Positions 10,825-21,088 of a stretch of DNA of 64,000 nucleotides are shown in pieces. The notes under the pieces are model-generated. The model worked only from the letters and a program-made list of their open reading frames with translations. It was not told where the DNA came from and did no database searches. Source of the stretch: Phymatolithon calcareum (Eukaryota > Rhodophyta > Florideophyceae > Hapalidiales); assembly GCA_977006965.1 (NCBI GenBank), contig OZ345353.1:1-64000 (forward strand), read 5' to 3'. Position 1 is the first letter of the stretch. Each line of letters opens with the position of its first letter. The translations under genes were made by a program, and so were the position numbers.

Positions 10825-11620
10825 GTAGTTGCAGAGCCAGATTTATTGAGCGAGCAATCGACAGCCCGTATGGCAACCGTCTGAAACCAACGTTCTGTTC
10901 CGAACTCTGTAGCCCAGCGCCGAATGCAGATCATGCTCGGGATTGAGTCCAGCAGAACTTCCGGCCTTTGGGACTTGCCGAAGGTTGAAGAGACGGATTG
11001 GATCATACGAAGTAGAGCTTATTGTCAAGCCAAATCATGCGCTCGTAGCGTCATCCTGTGGTGCTGAAGACACTCGCGATGCAGCACAGGATGCACAAAA
11101 GGCGAAAAGGCAATCGTAATTGCAGCCATGAAGCCTCGGACGTAGAACGCCGATGTACAGGTGGAGTTTACACAACCTGCTCCAGCCCCGTCACGAAAAT
11201 TATAACTTTGTAAACGGACGTGACAGTAGCAAACTAAGCCTCTCTGGTTACAAAAACTTTCATTAAAGTTCAACAACATTTCTTATTGACCGCTAGGAAA
11301 TGGTATTGAGTGAATATCATGGTGGCAATGCGAAAAATGAACAGCACCTTTCATTCAGTCTAGTTCTGAAGTAGACTGCAATCAGTCTGCTTCAGTGGCG
11401 GTTGACTCCATATATAAGCTGGAGGCAACTCACGTTCATAGGAAGGAACAACCAACAAAACACATAACCATAAACACAAGCCATTCGCTAAAGAGCGGTT
11501 CTGGACCCCCAAGAATGCGGTCTCATCATTATTTTCCTGGCAATATCGCAAACGTTCCCGGTACACATGTCAACTATCCTGTTCAAACTTCCAATCTGCG
11601 TATCGTAGCATATAATAAGG
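10825..11620. other. gypsy1 leader or flank, no gene seen
   Basis: Upstream of gag on the minus strand. I looked for a copy of the TGTGCCG-starting LTR and found none, so the 5' LTR is missing, diverged or never adjacent. Short frames here have no domain. Confidence 0.4.
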
Positions 11621-11622
11621 AG

Positions 11623-11786
11623 ATGTGTACCGTAAGCCGGGATAACAAATGAAAGTAAAACGTAAGAGTACCAGGCCCGAGTGGGTACAATAGGACCCGA
11701 GGGCGGAGCCCGAGGGACTATTGTACCCACGAGGACCAGGTACGAGCACGTTTTACACATTTGTTATCCCGGCTTACGGTACACAT
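11623..11786. repeat. Foldback hairpin B (164 bp, GGGCGGAGCCC core)
   Basis: The outer 29 bp on each side (11623-11651 and 11758-11786) are perfect inverted copies. The stem continues with a few mismatches through AAAACGT, GTGGGTACAATAG and ACCCGAGGG to the centre GGGCGGAGCCC. Such a perfect outer stem implies either a recent foldback element or selection for an RNA hairpin. It resembles hairpin A in motif order. Confidence 0.85.
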
Positions 11787-11789
11787 ACG

Positions 11790-12377
11790 ATTTGTTTTTA
11801 TAGACGCGAGAAAACACGCCGTTTTGAAAAGTACAAGTTTGTTGCCAATGGAAGCTCCCACATAAAGTACAAAAATGACTCTTTCACTGGACCCCTACGA
11901 ACCGAAACGATGGTAAAGCGGTCCATGCCCAGAGTGTTGTCGTTTTCTGTTCACGTTTTCAAAATATTAGAAAAAACTAACTTATTTAGTTCTTACCTCT
12001 GCACAAAAATTAAGTGAGAAAAAACCTATTTTTTCCTCTTCCCCTTCTCAAATTCTTGAGAAAATCTATCTTATATTTCTCTCCTCTCCGAGGAATAATG
12101 TAGTGATTTACAACTTATAAAATCCTCATCACACCAAAATAAACAATCGAATTTAAGCTTCCAACTTATTTTTCCCGCATCAGGTTTTATAAGTTGAAGG
12201 TTGACAGGGTTTGGAAGATCATCTGGCCAATAGAACTGAGTTTTAATGAAATTGATATGAGCGCTGAAAATGCTCAATTTTAGATGAACTATTAAATATT
12301 TATCGGTCCAAGCTCACATTTACTTTCGTTAGTTACGTGAAAGCAGCTCGTGTTTTCTCGCGTCTACAAAAACAAGT
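11790..12377. mobile_element. MITE-like element with 29-bp inverted ends
   Basis: Ends at 11790-11818 and 12349-12377 are inverted copies built on TTGTTTTT and TAGACGCGAGAAAACACG, with about two differences. The interior (about 530 bp) is AT-rich with no coding frame. Size and structure fit a non-autonomous DNA transposon; target duplications are not obvious, and the left end abuts hairpin B. Confidence 0.5.
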
Positions 12378-12381
12378 CAGA

Positions 12382-13270
12382 ATGAAGTTCGTTCCTTGTA
12401 AGATACCACTAAAAGAGTCGCTAACTCACCTCTTAGGGATTAATGATGTAGTTTAGTTGAACATGTTGCCTCAGAGGTCTTTTCGTCAAGTAAATATTCC
12501 CTGACATTGCAACTGGGAAATTTAGGTACCAGAACCTAAAAGTACCACACCCGGTAACCTGACAGAAAACGAGCTCGGTGCACTTGTCACCGAGCAGCAA
12601 AATGTGACGCAAAGAAGACACGATGACGCCAACTGAGATGGGATATCTGAGATCCTAAGTTTTTCCGCCCGCCTCTCTGGCGGTGCGTTTTCGGAAGCTG
12701 CACAAAGGAAGGTAACTCCTGAGGAAGCCTTGCCCATATCTTCGGAAGTCTGTGGGGCTTTTAAATAAGCTTTGCTAAAAAACTGGGAAACAGTGCATTG
12801 AGTTTAGGACGAAGTTTTGTTAGTGCCTATCGTGTTGCTGGGCATACGTGCTCTCTATAAATTTTGAGCTTCCAGTGAAAGCATATTGTGTACAGGATGT
12901 TGGCGTAGATTCTCCATCGCAGAAGAAGAGAATCTTCGACGTCCACGCTTGCTCAGAGCTCTTCATAGGGCTCAGGTCGACACTCTCCGCGACCAGGTCC
13001 TCATTGCCGGTGACTTTCCGACCATGCCCATCTCCTAGCGCTCATTTGGTGTACCTCTGCTTTGGGCACATGTTAACGAGACAAAAAACGCCTACAAATA
13101 TTTTTGTAAAACACGAAGTTTCAAACACCGATCCGAGAAAGTGTTGATTGGCGATCGCCAGTTTCTTTTGTTTTCGCGTCTGATGGAAAAGAATCGCACG
13201 GCTGGAGCAAGATTCCCTCTGCAAATTTAATCATAAAACAAGTTTTTAATATTGAAACCTTCAATTTTAA
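12382..13270. other. No gene seen apart from short repeats
   Basis: Contains an 8-bp-stem hairpin at 12573-12595 (GCTCGGTG with a 7-nt loop) and a LINE tail fragment at 12705-12786, annotated separately. No coding region is recognisable. Confidence 0.4.
12705..12786 (+). repeat. LINE 3'-tail fragment
   Basis: The segment GAAGCCTTGCCC ... CTGTGGGGCTTTTAAA recurs at 61641-61690 (plus) and 53157-53200 (minus), each time at the 3' end of a LINE-like C-terminal coding fragment. I take it as a short relic of the same LINE 3' untranslated region. Confidence 0.55.
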
Positions 13271-13439
13271 TCATGAAAGATGGGCAATCCCATTCCCTAT
13301 AAGGGTGTCTATCAAATCAACACTATACTCTAAATGGTAGATATTACATCCGCAATCCTTTTCTGGCGGTCGGTCGATAAACAAGTAATGTAATCTCGTT
13401 TTTCCGGCGTTATTATGAGTGTAAATCCCACTGCTCGGC

Positions 13440-13530
13440 CCCGAGGGGGAGATATCAGTCCCTTGGGAACGATATATCTCCCTTGGGAACGACCTCGGAA
13501 TATTGTAAGAATGGCGTACAACTTGGAGGT
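13440..13530. repeat. Degenerate foldback hairpin C
   Basis: Inner arms GGAGATAT and ATATCTCC, outer CCCGAGG and CCTCGG, plus two copies of CCCTTGGGAACGA 27 bp apart. A flanking AAACAAGTAATGT resembles the AACAAATG element of hairpins A and B, but the opposite outer arm is not found. Probably a truncated member of that family. Confidence 0.4.
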
Positions 13531-14339
13531 TGAAAGTCGCGTCGTACACCTTCTAAAGAAAGATGTAGAGGCTGTTGGTGAAAACAGGGCAAAGAAGAGC
13601 GGGTACCCGATACGTTAAGAGCGCATGTATCGGTCCCTTTAATGTGTTTGAGGAGCTGAGGTTGGTGTGAGTGAAGGTAGTTGAGTGCAGTTGAGTTGCT
13701 AGCGTTGGCCGTGTGTTGTGTTGTGCTTGGGCAGGTTGTGTTGTGCTTATACGGTTGTTGAGGGCAGTGAGGTGTGACGATGAGCTAAAGTAGGCAAATC
13801 GGAGTGAGATTGAAGCGGACGAGAGTGGAAGCGAGTATGAGTGATACGAGCGAGAATGGCCAGACATGGCCCATTCCTACAATATCCTCAAAAAGTCGGA
13901 CCATAACTCATACGTGGGAACAACAGGCTCAGAGATGAAAGCCTCTATTTTTTCGCTTATGTTTTTAAGGTTCATCACAGCACGCAATAGGATGCTCTGA
14001 TTCGAGAATCTTCTTCAGAACTGTACCAATATTGAGGGTTTCGCTTTTTTTCATAGCGATCGAACATCTACTTTGCAATAAGTGAGACAAGCATTGATGA
14101 TTTTGCATGCCTCTAATTGACGTACGTTTCTGTTAAAAGGCGTGACTTGAACCTCTGATGGATCCCTCCAACTGAAAACCTCTTTTTACTGAGAATCTAC
14201 CCCCTATTCCTGCATGTCGCAGAAAGAGGGGTTTGACAGTATTTGGTGGACGGTATGCTTTCCCGTGCGTCAAGAAGACATGAGTACGTGTCCTGGTAAC
14301 AGTGTTGGACCTGCTAAGGCAAAAAGCCCAGTAGTGAGT
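13531..14339. other. No gene seen
   Basis: Includes a GTTG/TGTG-rich low-complexity stretch (about 13660-13790) whose complement gives a Ser/Thr-rich open frame of no evident meaning. Confidence 0.4.
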
Positions 14340-14384
14340 CATACCTCACATTGAGCGTCCTGTTTATCCAAGTTCTCTGGATGG

Positions 14385-14615
14385 ATACCAGATATTCATT
14401 CATTCATTCTGCATATTCCCCTAGTGGGGCTAGCAACGCTTCGAGGGTCTAAGTTTTTTCCATTCTATCCTCTGGTGGAGAAACTTATGGGATCTCGAGT
14501 GTCTTCTCTGCCTCCAGCGCGTCCCTTTTGGGAAGCGTCCCCTCGCAGCAACCGAACGGATTCTGTGGTGCGTGCGGTAGCGCGCATTACAGAACTGGAA
14601 GATCTGGATACCAGA
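14385..14615 (+). pseudogene. LINE fragment, 3' portion
   Basis: High-identity copy of the segment at 62860-63125 of the right-end LINE, but on the opposite strand. Translation gives VEKLMGSRVSSLPPARPFW and ITELEDL, as in that LINE. The copy lacks about 57 bp present in the other (near 63010-63060) and ends after GAAGATCTGGATACC. No reverse-transcriptase domain is included. Confidence 0.65.
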
Positions 14616-14639
14616 TATATGCATACAGTAGAGTAGATT

Positions 14640-16860
14640 GCAAATTCTTAAAAAAACCTACGTATGCTGACTAGCTTATTGGCGCCCGTAGCAACCACAT
14701 CTGCGCAGCGCGAAAGCAGGAAGCTTTCATTGCTCTAGCTAGCAAAACCATAGAGAAATATTTGATCCATACTGGTAATGACTAGAAATAGGAAAGCTGA
14801 AAGTGTACCGCGCGAAATGTTCTCCAACTCTTCATAGTGAACCCAAAACGGTACAAAACGGCCCAGGAAACACCGTGCGGATAGTTCCCTTGTAGAGCCT
14901 GTGTCGGATTGTTAGAAAACAGAACATATGTTACCAAGAACGAGGTACTTGAAGTTGGAAAAAAGCACGCTATAGACCATGAGTGCAAAAATGATCAAAG
15001 AACCATTCTGATGCAAATACTCTACGCTATGAGTAATACATGGACTAAACAACAGCTTTACTCTTTTCGAGAACCAGGCAAGGTTTCAATGCTCGGTATA
15101 GAAATCGACTGGCATCAGCTGCGAATCATATTCTGAAGGTTTATGTGGCTAGGTTAATGAGCTCCACGATTCTATGACATCATGAAAAAGACAAGAAAAG
15201 AAAAAACGCAATAAGGCTGAGACTTAGTCTAGAATGCGGGAGTGTGAGCCTTGCCACTGCTCCTTAATTCTGGAAAAAATGATAGCAGTAATCCACAAAA
15301 ATTCTTTGTTGATAGGTCAGCTTCCACCGCCAAGATGGAACGTTACTAAAAGGGCTTGATACACCACTCCTGTCGGTTCGCTTCTCATGATGACCATAGA
15401 GCGGCACATGCGCAGCGTTTCATGAGCATGACTTCTAGAATGAATTTGTGTTTCGCCCAGTTTGAGCTTTCCTCGTGGCCCTGCTTCCACTCCGATTAAT
15501 ATGCATAAGATCAACACTGTCAACACACGTTCAACGTTTGCTCTCAATACAGAAGTCTTTTGATGCAACGAACACCGCCAATCTCAACCATGGAAGCTTC
15601 AATCACAACTACCTCCACCCACCGGCAGGAACTAAGCTTTGACCGCAAGGTATTCTCTGTGAAAATCTTGGCCACGTAGACGCGCGAAGTCCACAACTCA
15701 AAACAGGGATGCTCTAATCTCTTTCATACAAGGAGAGCGCTCGGCGAATTCCCTGCCATGTTTCAGGCTGCCAAGGCGGCCTCCGAAACCTGGTTCCACT
15801 AGAATGAGTTTCCGCCACTACGGGTGACGCAGGACAGTGGACTATTTTCCCCCCTCGAGACTCCGGCCAGAGGTTGGTTTTGGAAGTCCACCAGATCGTG
15901 TTGAATTCGACCAAGCAAACGTTTATCCAAGAGAGACCCCGACTGTGACCATATGGCCGTCGCAAAGTTGTCCCAAGCGTTTGCAGATGCATTGATGACT
16001 TTTAAATAAAAATTCACGCTTCTTCTAATCTCTTTCACATTGCGGAGAAAGGGGAGCATTTCGGGCATAAGGCGAGGAAGGTTTGATAAGGATTGTTGCT
16101 TTATCTTGAAAGCGCTCTAACTTGCTTGGCTCCTCACTAATCGGCAACCTACCTAGGTCGTATATAGCCTTTCTGGAGGACTAATCTGCAACCTAAAGAT
16201 TCCACACAAGAGATCAGGGAAGGTATTGTTAGGCGCCTAACCAAGCGCCACGCTTGCGAGTTAATATATTCCGTGTCGTGCATACGGCATGCCATCCAGT
16301 TCCGGACTCATTTTTACGATACTGTACAGTAGTTTCATCCATAGCATGACAGAAAGAAACAAAGGAGGGTGTGCAAGAACATCCTTTTGAATTCCATTCT
16401 CTCTATACGATTTTGCTAAATAGCAGAAGGTGGTCCAGTGCCCTACCGGATGCTAATCTCTCTTTATCTTACAGTAGATTGGAACTGTCATCTGATACAT
16501 TTTGATCTAACGTAGCGCATGCAGACACCGTGGGGAAATGCATACGAATTCTCTCTAGCCCCTCTCTCCATAGGCCGAGTTACAACGGCTCTCACTAGCA
16601 GTCGTGGACATCGCAGCAGCCTACTGTTATTGCCAACACGACCTCTTGCAGATGGTTTTAAGTCCCTATTCGACCGGCGCTGTTCCCGAATGCCAATGAC
16701 CGATCGCACGCGCCAAGATATATATTTCGCGGCAGGCTGTAGTTGATTTTTCTTGAAACAGAGGATCGCTCTATTTGAAACTCTTCTGATGGAGACGGTA
16801 CGCCTTCCAGGTCAAGCAGGTCACTCAAGCCGCACGCGCCCCAGGCCACAGCGAGGAACC
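14640..16860. other. No gene seen
   Basis: About 2.2 kb of ordinary composition with short open frames on both strands, none with a domain and none repeated elsewhere in the window. It may be diverged mobile-element sequence. Confidence 0.4.
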
Positions 16861-16880
16861 CGAAGCGGGCACAACGCGAG

Positions 16881-17720
16881 GTGTGCGCCTTGCAGTGTGA
16901 TCTGACACACGCACACTGCGATCGCATTTGCGCACTGTACATGACAAGAGCCAACCATTTTGCTACGCAGTACCGACAGCGATGCGCCTGCAGCGGCGTT
17001 GCTCACGCGGGAAATCGTCCTTGTGGCTACCAGCACCCCAGCCCTTTCTGCCCTCAGAGGCGGCGACATCGCTACCGCTTTCTGCGCGCTCGGCGCAATC
17101 CCGCCGGTGCTCGCGCTTCCGCCTATGCCTGTGTCCCCTCACTTGGCGGCAACTCTGACCACCGCGCTTTAGCTCTGCGCCGCGCTCGCACTGCCGCCGA
17201 GCGCGTTGCTGACGCGGCGCTACTTGAGTCTCGCCAGACGTGTCAGGCTCCGGTGCCTCGGATGTGGAGACCAACTGAGAGCGTACCGCGGCTCGCTGTC
17301 CCCAGCGACCTCCGACGCCCTGCGCCACGCGCCCCCTCCAGCATTTTGCTCGGACGGGCTGCGCAGCCCACGCGCTGCACGAAGCAAGAGGGGGCGACGG
17401 TATCAACGTAGTGATGGCATTGCGGCTCTCCCGCTCATATGGTGAGAGATGGCAAGCACGCGAGCTCTGCCGGAAATGAAGACGCCCGCATCCGGGTCCG
17501 CACTGCAACGCTCTGCGATCGTTCCAGGCCGCGCTGGAGGTGGCACACACGACCGGCCATGCTCTCAAATGAGGCGCGTGCGATCGAGGAGGCCAGGTGC
17601 CATGGCGTGCAAACTCCCGATGCAAGGGAAGGCGACAGATGGAAGTGTTCCCGAGCAAGCAAGTGCTCTCGCGCTTGCAAATTGGACCAAGAGATGCAAT
17701 CGATGTAACGAACGCCATCT
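16881..17720 (+). other. GC-rich island, possible relic of a coding exon
   Basis: GC-rich block in AT-richer surroundings, open in several frames on both strands. One plus frame (about 16960-17445) has markedly high third-position GC and reads as an Ala/Leu/Pro-rich sequence (ATAFCALGAIPPVLALPP) broken by one TAG at 17170-17172. I do not recognise it. It could be a fragment of a GC-rich host gene or chance; the 251-codon minus-strand frame over the same bases looks like its shadow. Confidence 0.25.
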
Positions 17721-17729
17721 CGATCCGGC

Positions 17730-18130
17730 CGTGAGTTGTAGCTGATGTTTCGCTTGCTATCTATTTTTCGGAGGGACTTCGGTCTTATTTAGATACTAGT
17801 GGTAATTCTGGACTCATAACTAGATCATGGATCCTTCGCTGTACCACGTCAGAAACCACAACTGACTTACATATCATATGCGTGTTGCATACACTAGAAA
17901 AACAGACATGCTCTGTGGAGTACGGATGATCATCAAGGCAATTCTAACATCCTGCTAACATCAATTAATCAACTGATTTTTTCGTCATTCGTTGATTGAC
18001 AGTGTATCCGAGATTTTTTGCCGTGTCCATGCAACACCAATTATTTTTTTTAAAAGGCTCTGGTACATTTCAGCCCACTAAGATTTCGTCAACCGCTCAA
18101 ACAGTATGCCAAAAACAACAAAACACAATT
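17730..18130. other. No gene seen
   Basis: AT-rich spacer between the GC island and the first copy of the GCTC-repeat motif. Confidence 0.4.
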
Positions 18131-18166
18131 GTGGGCTCGCTCGCTCGCACGGTACCAAAGCTTTAG
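18131..18166 (+). repeat. GCTC-repeat motif, copy 1
   Basis: Contains GGGCTCGCTCGCTCGCACGG followed by TACCAAAGCTTTAG. The same block appears at 18965-19000 and 43660-43695, always preceded by AATTG or a close variant. It is too conserved, relative to its flanks, to be chance. Confidence 0.7.
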
Positions 18167-18296
18167 CTTTTGTGCCTGAACACACCACTTCACCGCTCGC
18201 GAACGTCTTCCCCGTCCTTATACCATTTTCGCTGAAAATTAGTTGTTTTTTCATTAAAATGAAAACGATTTGAAGAGAGAAGTCTTAAATTACATT

Positions 18297-18690
18297 CTAA
18301 TTGAAACACCACTGCTTCCCACTTGAGAAACAGCCCGCCCCTTCAAACGCACTCACGACATTGTGTTGCGTCCTCATTGCACCTTCTTGCACGATCCGCT
18401 TGTACAACTCAGCTGCGTGAGCTGGGTCTGCTGGTAGTACCCCATCTGCGCCTCTTTCGAGCAAGCGTGCGAGGTTGTTTATTGCGCTCACAACACCGCA
18501 TTCTTCAATAGACCGGTTGTCTAGCGCAACTGCTCGAGCCAAGTCTACGCGTGCCCCTCGTCCGCCATATTCAAGCAACCGTGCGAGGTACTACATTGCA
18601 TTAACGTTACCACCTTCTTCAAGTGCCCGGTTGTGTAGCTTAACTGCGCGAGCCGGGTCTGCTAGAACCCCGTCCCCGCCAATCCGGTTG
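18297..18690 (-). pseudogene. Sel1-like repeat protein fragment
   Basis: Minus-strand translation gives about three Sel1-like (SLR, TPR-related) units of about 36 residues: DPARAVKLHNRALEEGG, LARAVALDNRSIEECG and NNLARLLERGADGVLPADPA then AELYKRIVQEGA. The first unit is cut by an in-frame TAG and there is no start codon, so only a fragment remains. Sel1 repeats form alpha-solenoid scaffolds. A 93-codon open stretch (18297-18578) ends in TAG. Fragmentation by duplication is the likely origin. Confidence 0.65.
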
Positions 18691-18964
18691 TCGTTTGGGG
18701 ACCGGTATGGAAGCGAAGTAAGTCGGTCAGTGCATTTTAAAGTTCGGTTTCTGCAAACGGCGTTACGTAGTAGAAATTGCGTAAGTGTACCAATTTTTTA
18801 ATACACAAAATGTAACTACAACCATATAATTTTCAATTTTTTTAAATCGAAAAATCTGCGAAGTACAATCACCGTACTGTCCAATGAGAATGCCAGAATG
18901 GCCTTTTCTCTGCCAATCACATCGCGAGAATGACGAGTTCCGTAATTCGCATCCCGGTTAATTG

Positions 18965-19000
18965 GTGGGCTCGCTCGCTCGCACGGTACCATAACTTTAG
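18965..19000 (+). repeat. GCTC-repeat motif, copy 2
   Basis: Same GGGCTCGCTCGCTCGCACGG block followed here by TACCATAACTTTAG. It lies about 160 bp upstream of a conserved open frame (19140 onward), the same relation as copy 3 at 43660 to the frame at 43850, so it may mark the promoter region of that gene family. Confidence 0.7.
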
Positions 19001-19139
19001 TTTAAGTGAAAACAACTCATTGGTTATTATTTTCTACGATTGAATTGAAAATGATAGTACTTGGTACTTCGTCATTTATTTCTCTACTTTTCAAAATAAA
19101 AGTATTTTGTAATTAGTTGTTTGCTTTTTACTATCGAAA

Positions 19140-19690
19140 ATGATTGTACTTGGTAATAGGAGAGTGCACCATGCCGAAAAGTTCGCTTTAAGCCTGGTAA
19201 CACGGAAGAAGTGCCTTGATTTCGTAGAGGAATACCAAGGAAGAGAAGAAGATCTGGAGTAGGTATCGAGGGATATCCGACATATCAGAGGCGAAGAGCA
19301 CCTGGACGAAGCTTTGCAACAAGCGGAGGAAGGAATGGTATCCAAAAAGCAACGATGGTGGACGGATAGTTAAAATCCCGATCGACAAACAGATTGAACT
19401 TCCAGGAGTGTTATATATAAGAGACAGAGCTGCGCGGTTGAGATGCCTGAGACTGCTTTTCAACAGTGCTCCTTTGTCGAGAAAATCAGTTCTTGCGAAG
19501 CACTTTGGGACTGGTGCTGTACTTGAGCTTGTTGTGCTTCAACGCACACTACGGTCCATGAAGATGGGCCAAGAAATAGAGCATGAGTGCAAAAGACTTA
19601 CTCGAGGCTCAAGCAAGAGAAATTCGGATGGAGAAGATATTAGGAGGCTTTCAATCTTTGAGCGATTTAACCTAGTGAAGAACGACAATG
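19140..19690 (+). pseudogene. Unknown subtelomeric family D, copy 1
   Basis: Two conserved coding segments. The first reads EEYQGREED and ALQQAEEGMVSKKQR, a charged helical stretch, and has one in-frame TAG. The second reads KIPIDKQIELPGVLYIRDR, RLRCLRLLFNSAPLSRKS and VLELVVLQRTLRSMKM. Copies at 42128-42335 (first segment only, open) and 43850-44458 (both) keep the same frames, supporting coding origin. Each copy starts right after a TAG that could be a splice acceptor. I do not recognise the family. Confidence 0.5.
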
Positions 19691-19751
19691 AACAAATTTA
19701 CTTATCACAGCTATCACTTGGGACAATAGAGCATCGTACAGATGAGTCTAA

Positions 19752-20806
19752 TTATATCAGAATATCAGTACGAAGCTTCTTAGACAATGAGCGCTCTACA
19801 GGCGCCACTTTCTTCACGTAAATCATACGCGGTTTTATATGCAGCCTCTTCGCATAAAAAGCACCGACGATGTTGAAGAAGACAACGACATTGTGATTCT
19901 CAACTTCTGCAACGTTGGAAATTTGAACACCTGACTCGTCATGAACTAGCGGTGCAGGCGTTGGATAAAACAAAAAAGGTTTCTTAATATTGGATACCTT
20001 TTCGGGAATCAGGAAGGCAGCAGCCGGATTCCTCGGTTTATACAAGGACGCAGCATTGTTGTATATCTGGAAGTTCGTGATAGAGGGGCCTGGGAAATCA
20101 TTTGTATGGTTAGATAGTTGACTCTTCATATGCATGTAGAAAAACGAAATCACTTACCATGTGTGAAGATTTCGACGTCCCTCTCCGCCATTTTGTTCGC
20201 TTTGGCAATCAGACCCAGATTAGGGGAATCATTGAATAACTGTCTCATTGTCGAGAGAGCATCGTGTGCAGCTAGAAGATCATCTGAAGGTGGTTCCAAT
20301 ATGAGCCTGTAGCGATCAAGCCGGGCAAACTGGAGGCGGCGTTCAGTAAGCAAATCACTAAAAAGAGTAGCTTCAGTCGCCTCTCCGTTCATAGTGAAAA
20401 CTTTAAGCATTTTGGTTTCTTTGTCGACCAGATACGCTTGCTGATCGCTGCCTGCATCCCCAAGGATGAACTCACTCATCGCTGAGTGGAAATGGCGAAG
20501 ATGCTCTGGCTTCATTTCCATCACCTTCTGAACAAATACGTCAACCTTGGATTGACCCAGAAGAGAGGAATCAGTGGAACTTCCAGAAATCATGTCGGCA
20601 TTAGAAGCAGCTACCGCATCAGTTTGAATTGAGCTGGTGATGGTTTTGGGTGCGGCCCGAGTGACATTGTGTGGTATTGCCGTTGTGCAAACTGGTGGGG
20701 ACATGGTAATGTTTTCCTCACTTGTCGGGAGAGTCTTCATCGTCCGCTTGGACGCTCTTGCACTGCCAGAAATCCCGGGTTTTACTTTGCGCATGTTAGG
20801 TAGCAT
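19752..20806 (-). CDS. Unknown two-exon gene, intact copy
   Basis: Exon 1 runs from ATG 20804-20806 to 20158, exon 2 from 20089 to TAA 19752-19754. The 68-bp intron has a perfect GTAAGT donor and a TTCCCAG acceptor; reading phase is kept across it, giving about 329 residues. The first ~100 residues are Ser/Thr/Ala-rich and basic; the middle is helical (LFNDSPNLGLIAKANKMAE); exon 2 is a hydrophobic-rich beta-like region (NVVVFFNIVGAFYAK). No domain is recognised. A second copy at 48228-49242 keeps both splice sites but has a deletion in exon 1, so this copy is the likely functional one. Confidence 0.6.
20090..20157 (-). other. Spliceosomal intron, 68 bp
   Basis: GT at 20157-20156, AG at 20091-20090 (minus strand). 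Donor and acceptor are conserved in the diverged copy (48566-48640), where intron length differs (75 bp) while the flanking codons match. That is the signature of a real intron. Confidence 0.75.
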
Positions 20807-20872
20807 AGATTACTCTTTCTGCATCACTTGAGAGTGATTGTGCGAAGTAACTATACTGCCATCGCGTAAATA

Positions 20873-21088
20873 CTATTTATCTAAAACCTCGTCGAAAAAT
20901 CTTATTGGAAATGTCATTGAAGGATAGCCATCAATTTCTATGAAGATTTGATTAAACTTGTGACAACGGCATAGCGTAGATGTTTGGATATCAACATCCC
21001 CCGTGATATCAGGTTTCAGAAGAATACATTCTTGCCAGAGCTCATATAAAGTCAATTTTTGATACTGTGGGTTCGCGAGTTTCGACAT
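20873..21088 (-). CDS. Small unknown ORF, 71 codons
   Basis: ATG 21086-21088 to TAG 20873-20875, just upstream of the two-exon gene on the same strand. Sequence includes LTLYELWQECILLKPD and FIEIDGYPSMTFPIRFFDEV. The copy near 49290-49490 has matching DNA but frame-breaking indels. It may be a separate small gene or an upstream exon of the 20806 gene; no splice connection that keeps frame was found. Confidence 0.35.
   Translation of the reverse strand: MSKLANPQYQKLTLYELWQECILLKPDITGDVDIQTSTLCRCHKFNQIFIEIDGYPSMTFPIRFFDEVLDK

Noticed and set aside
10825-11100. 5' LTR of gypsy1
   Set aside because: No match to the TGTGCCG-starting sequence at 5287 was found by eye.
16963-17718. 251-codon minus-strand frame in the GC island
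   Set aside because: Arg/Ser/Cys-rich composition typical of the antisense of a GC-rich frame; the plus frame has the better third-position pattern.
20806-20873. Splicing of the 71-codon ORF into the two-exon gene
   Set aside because: Candidate GT-AG pairs either leave a stop or enter another frame.
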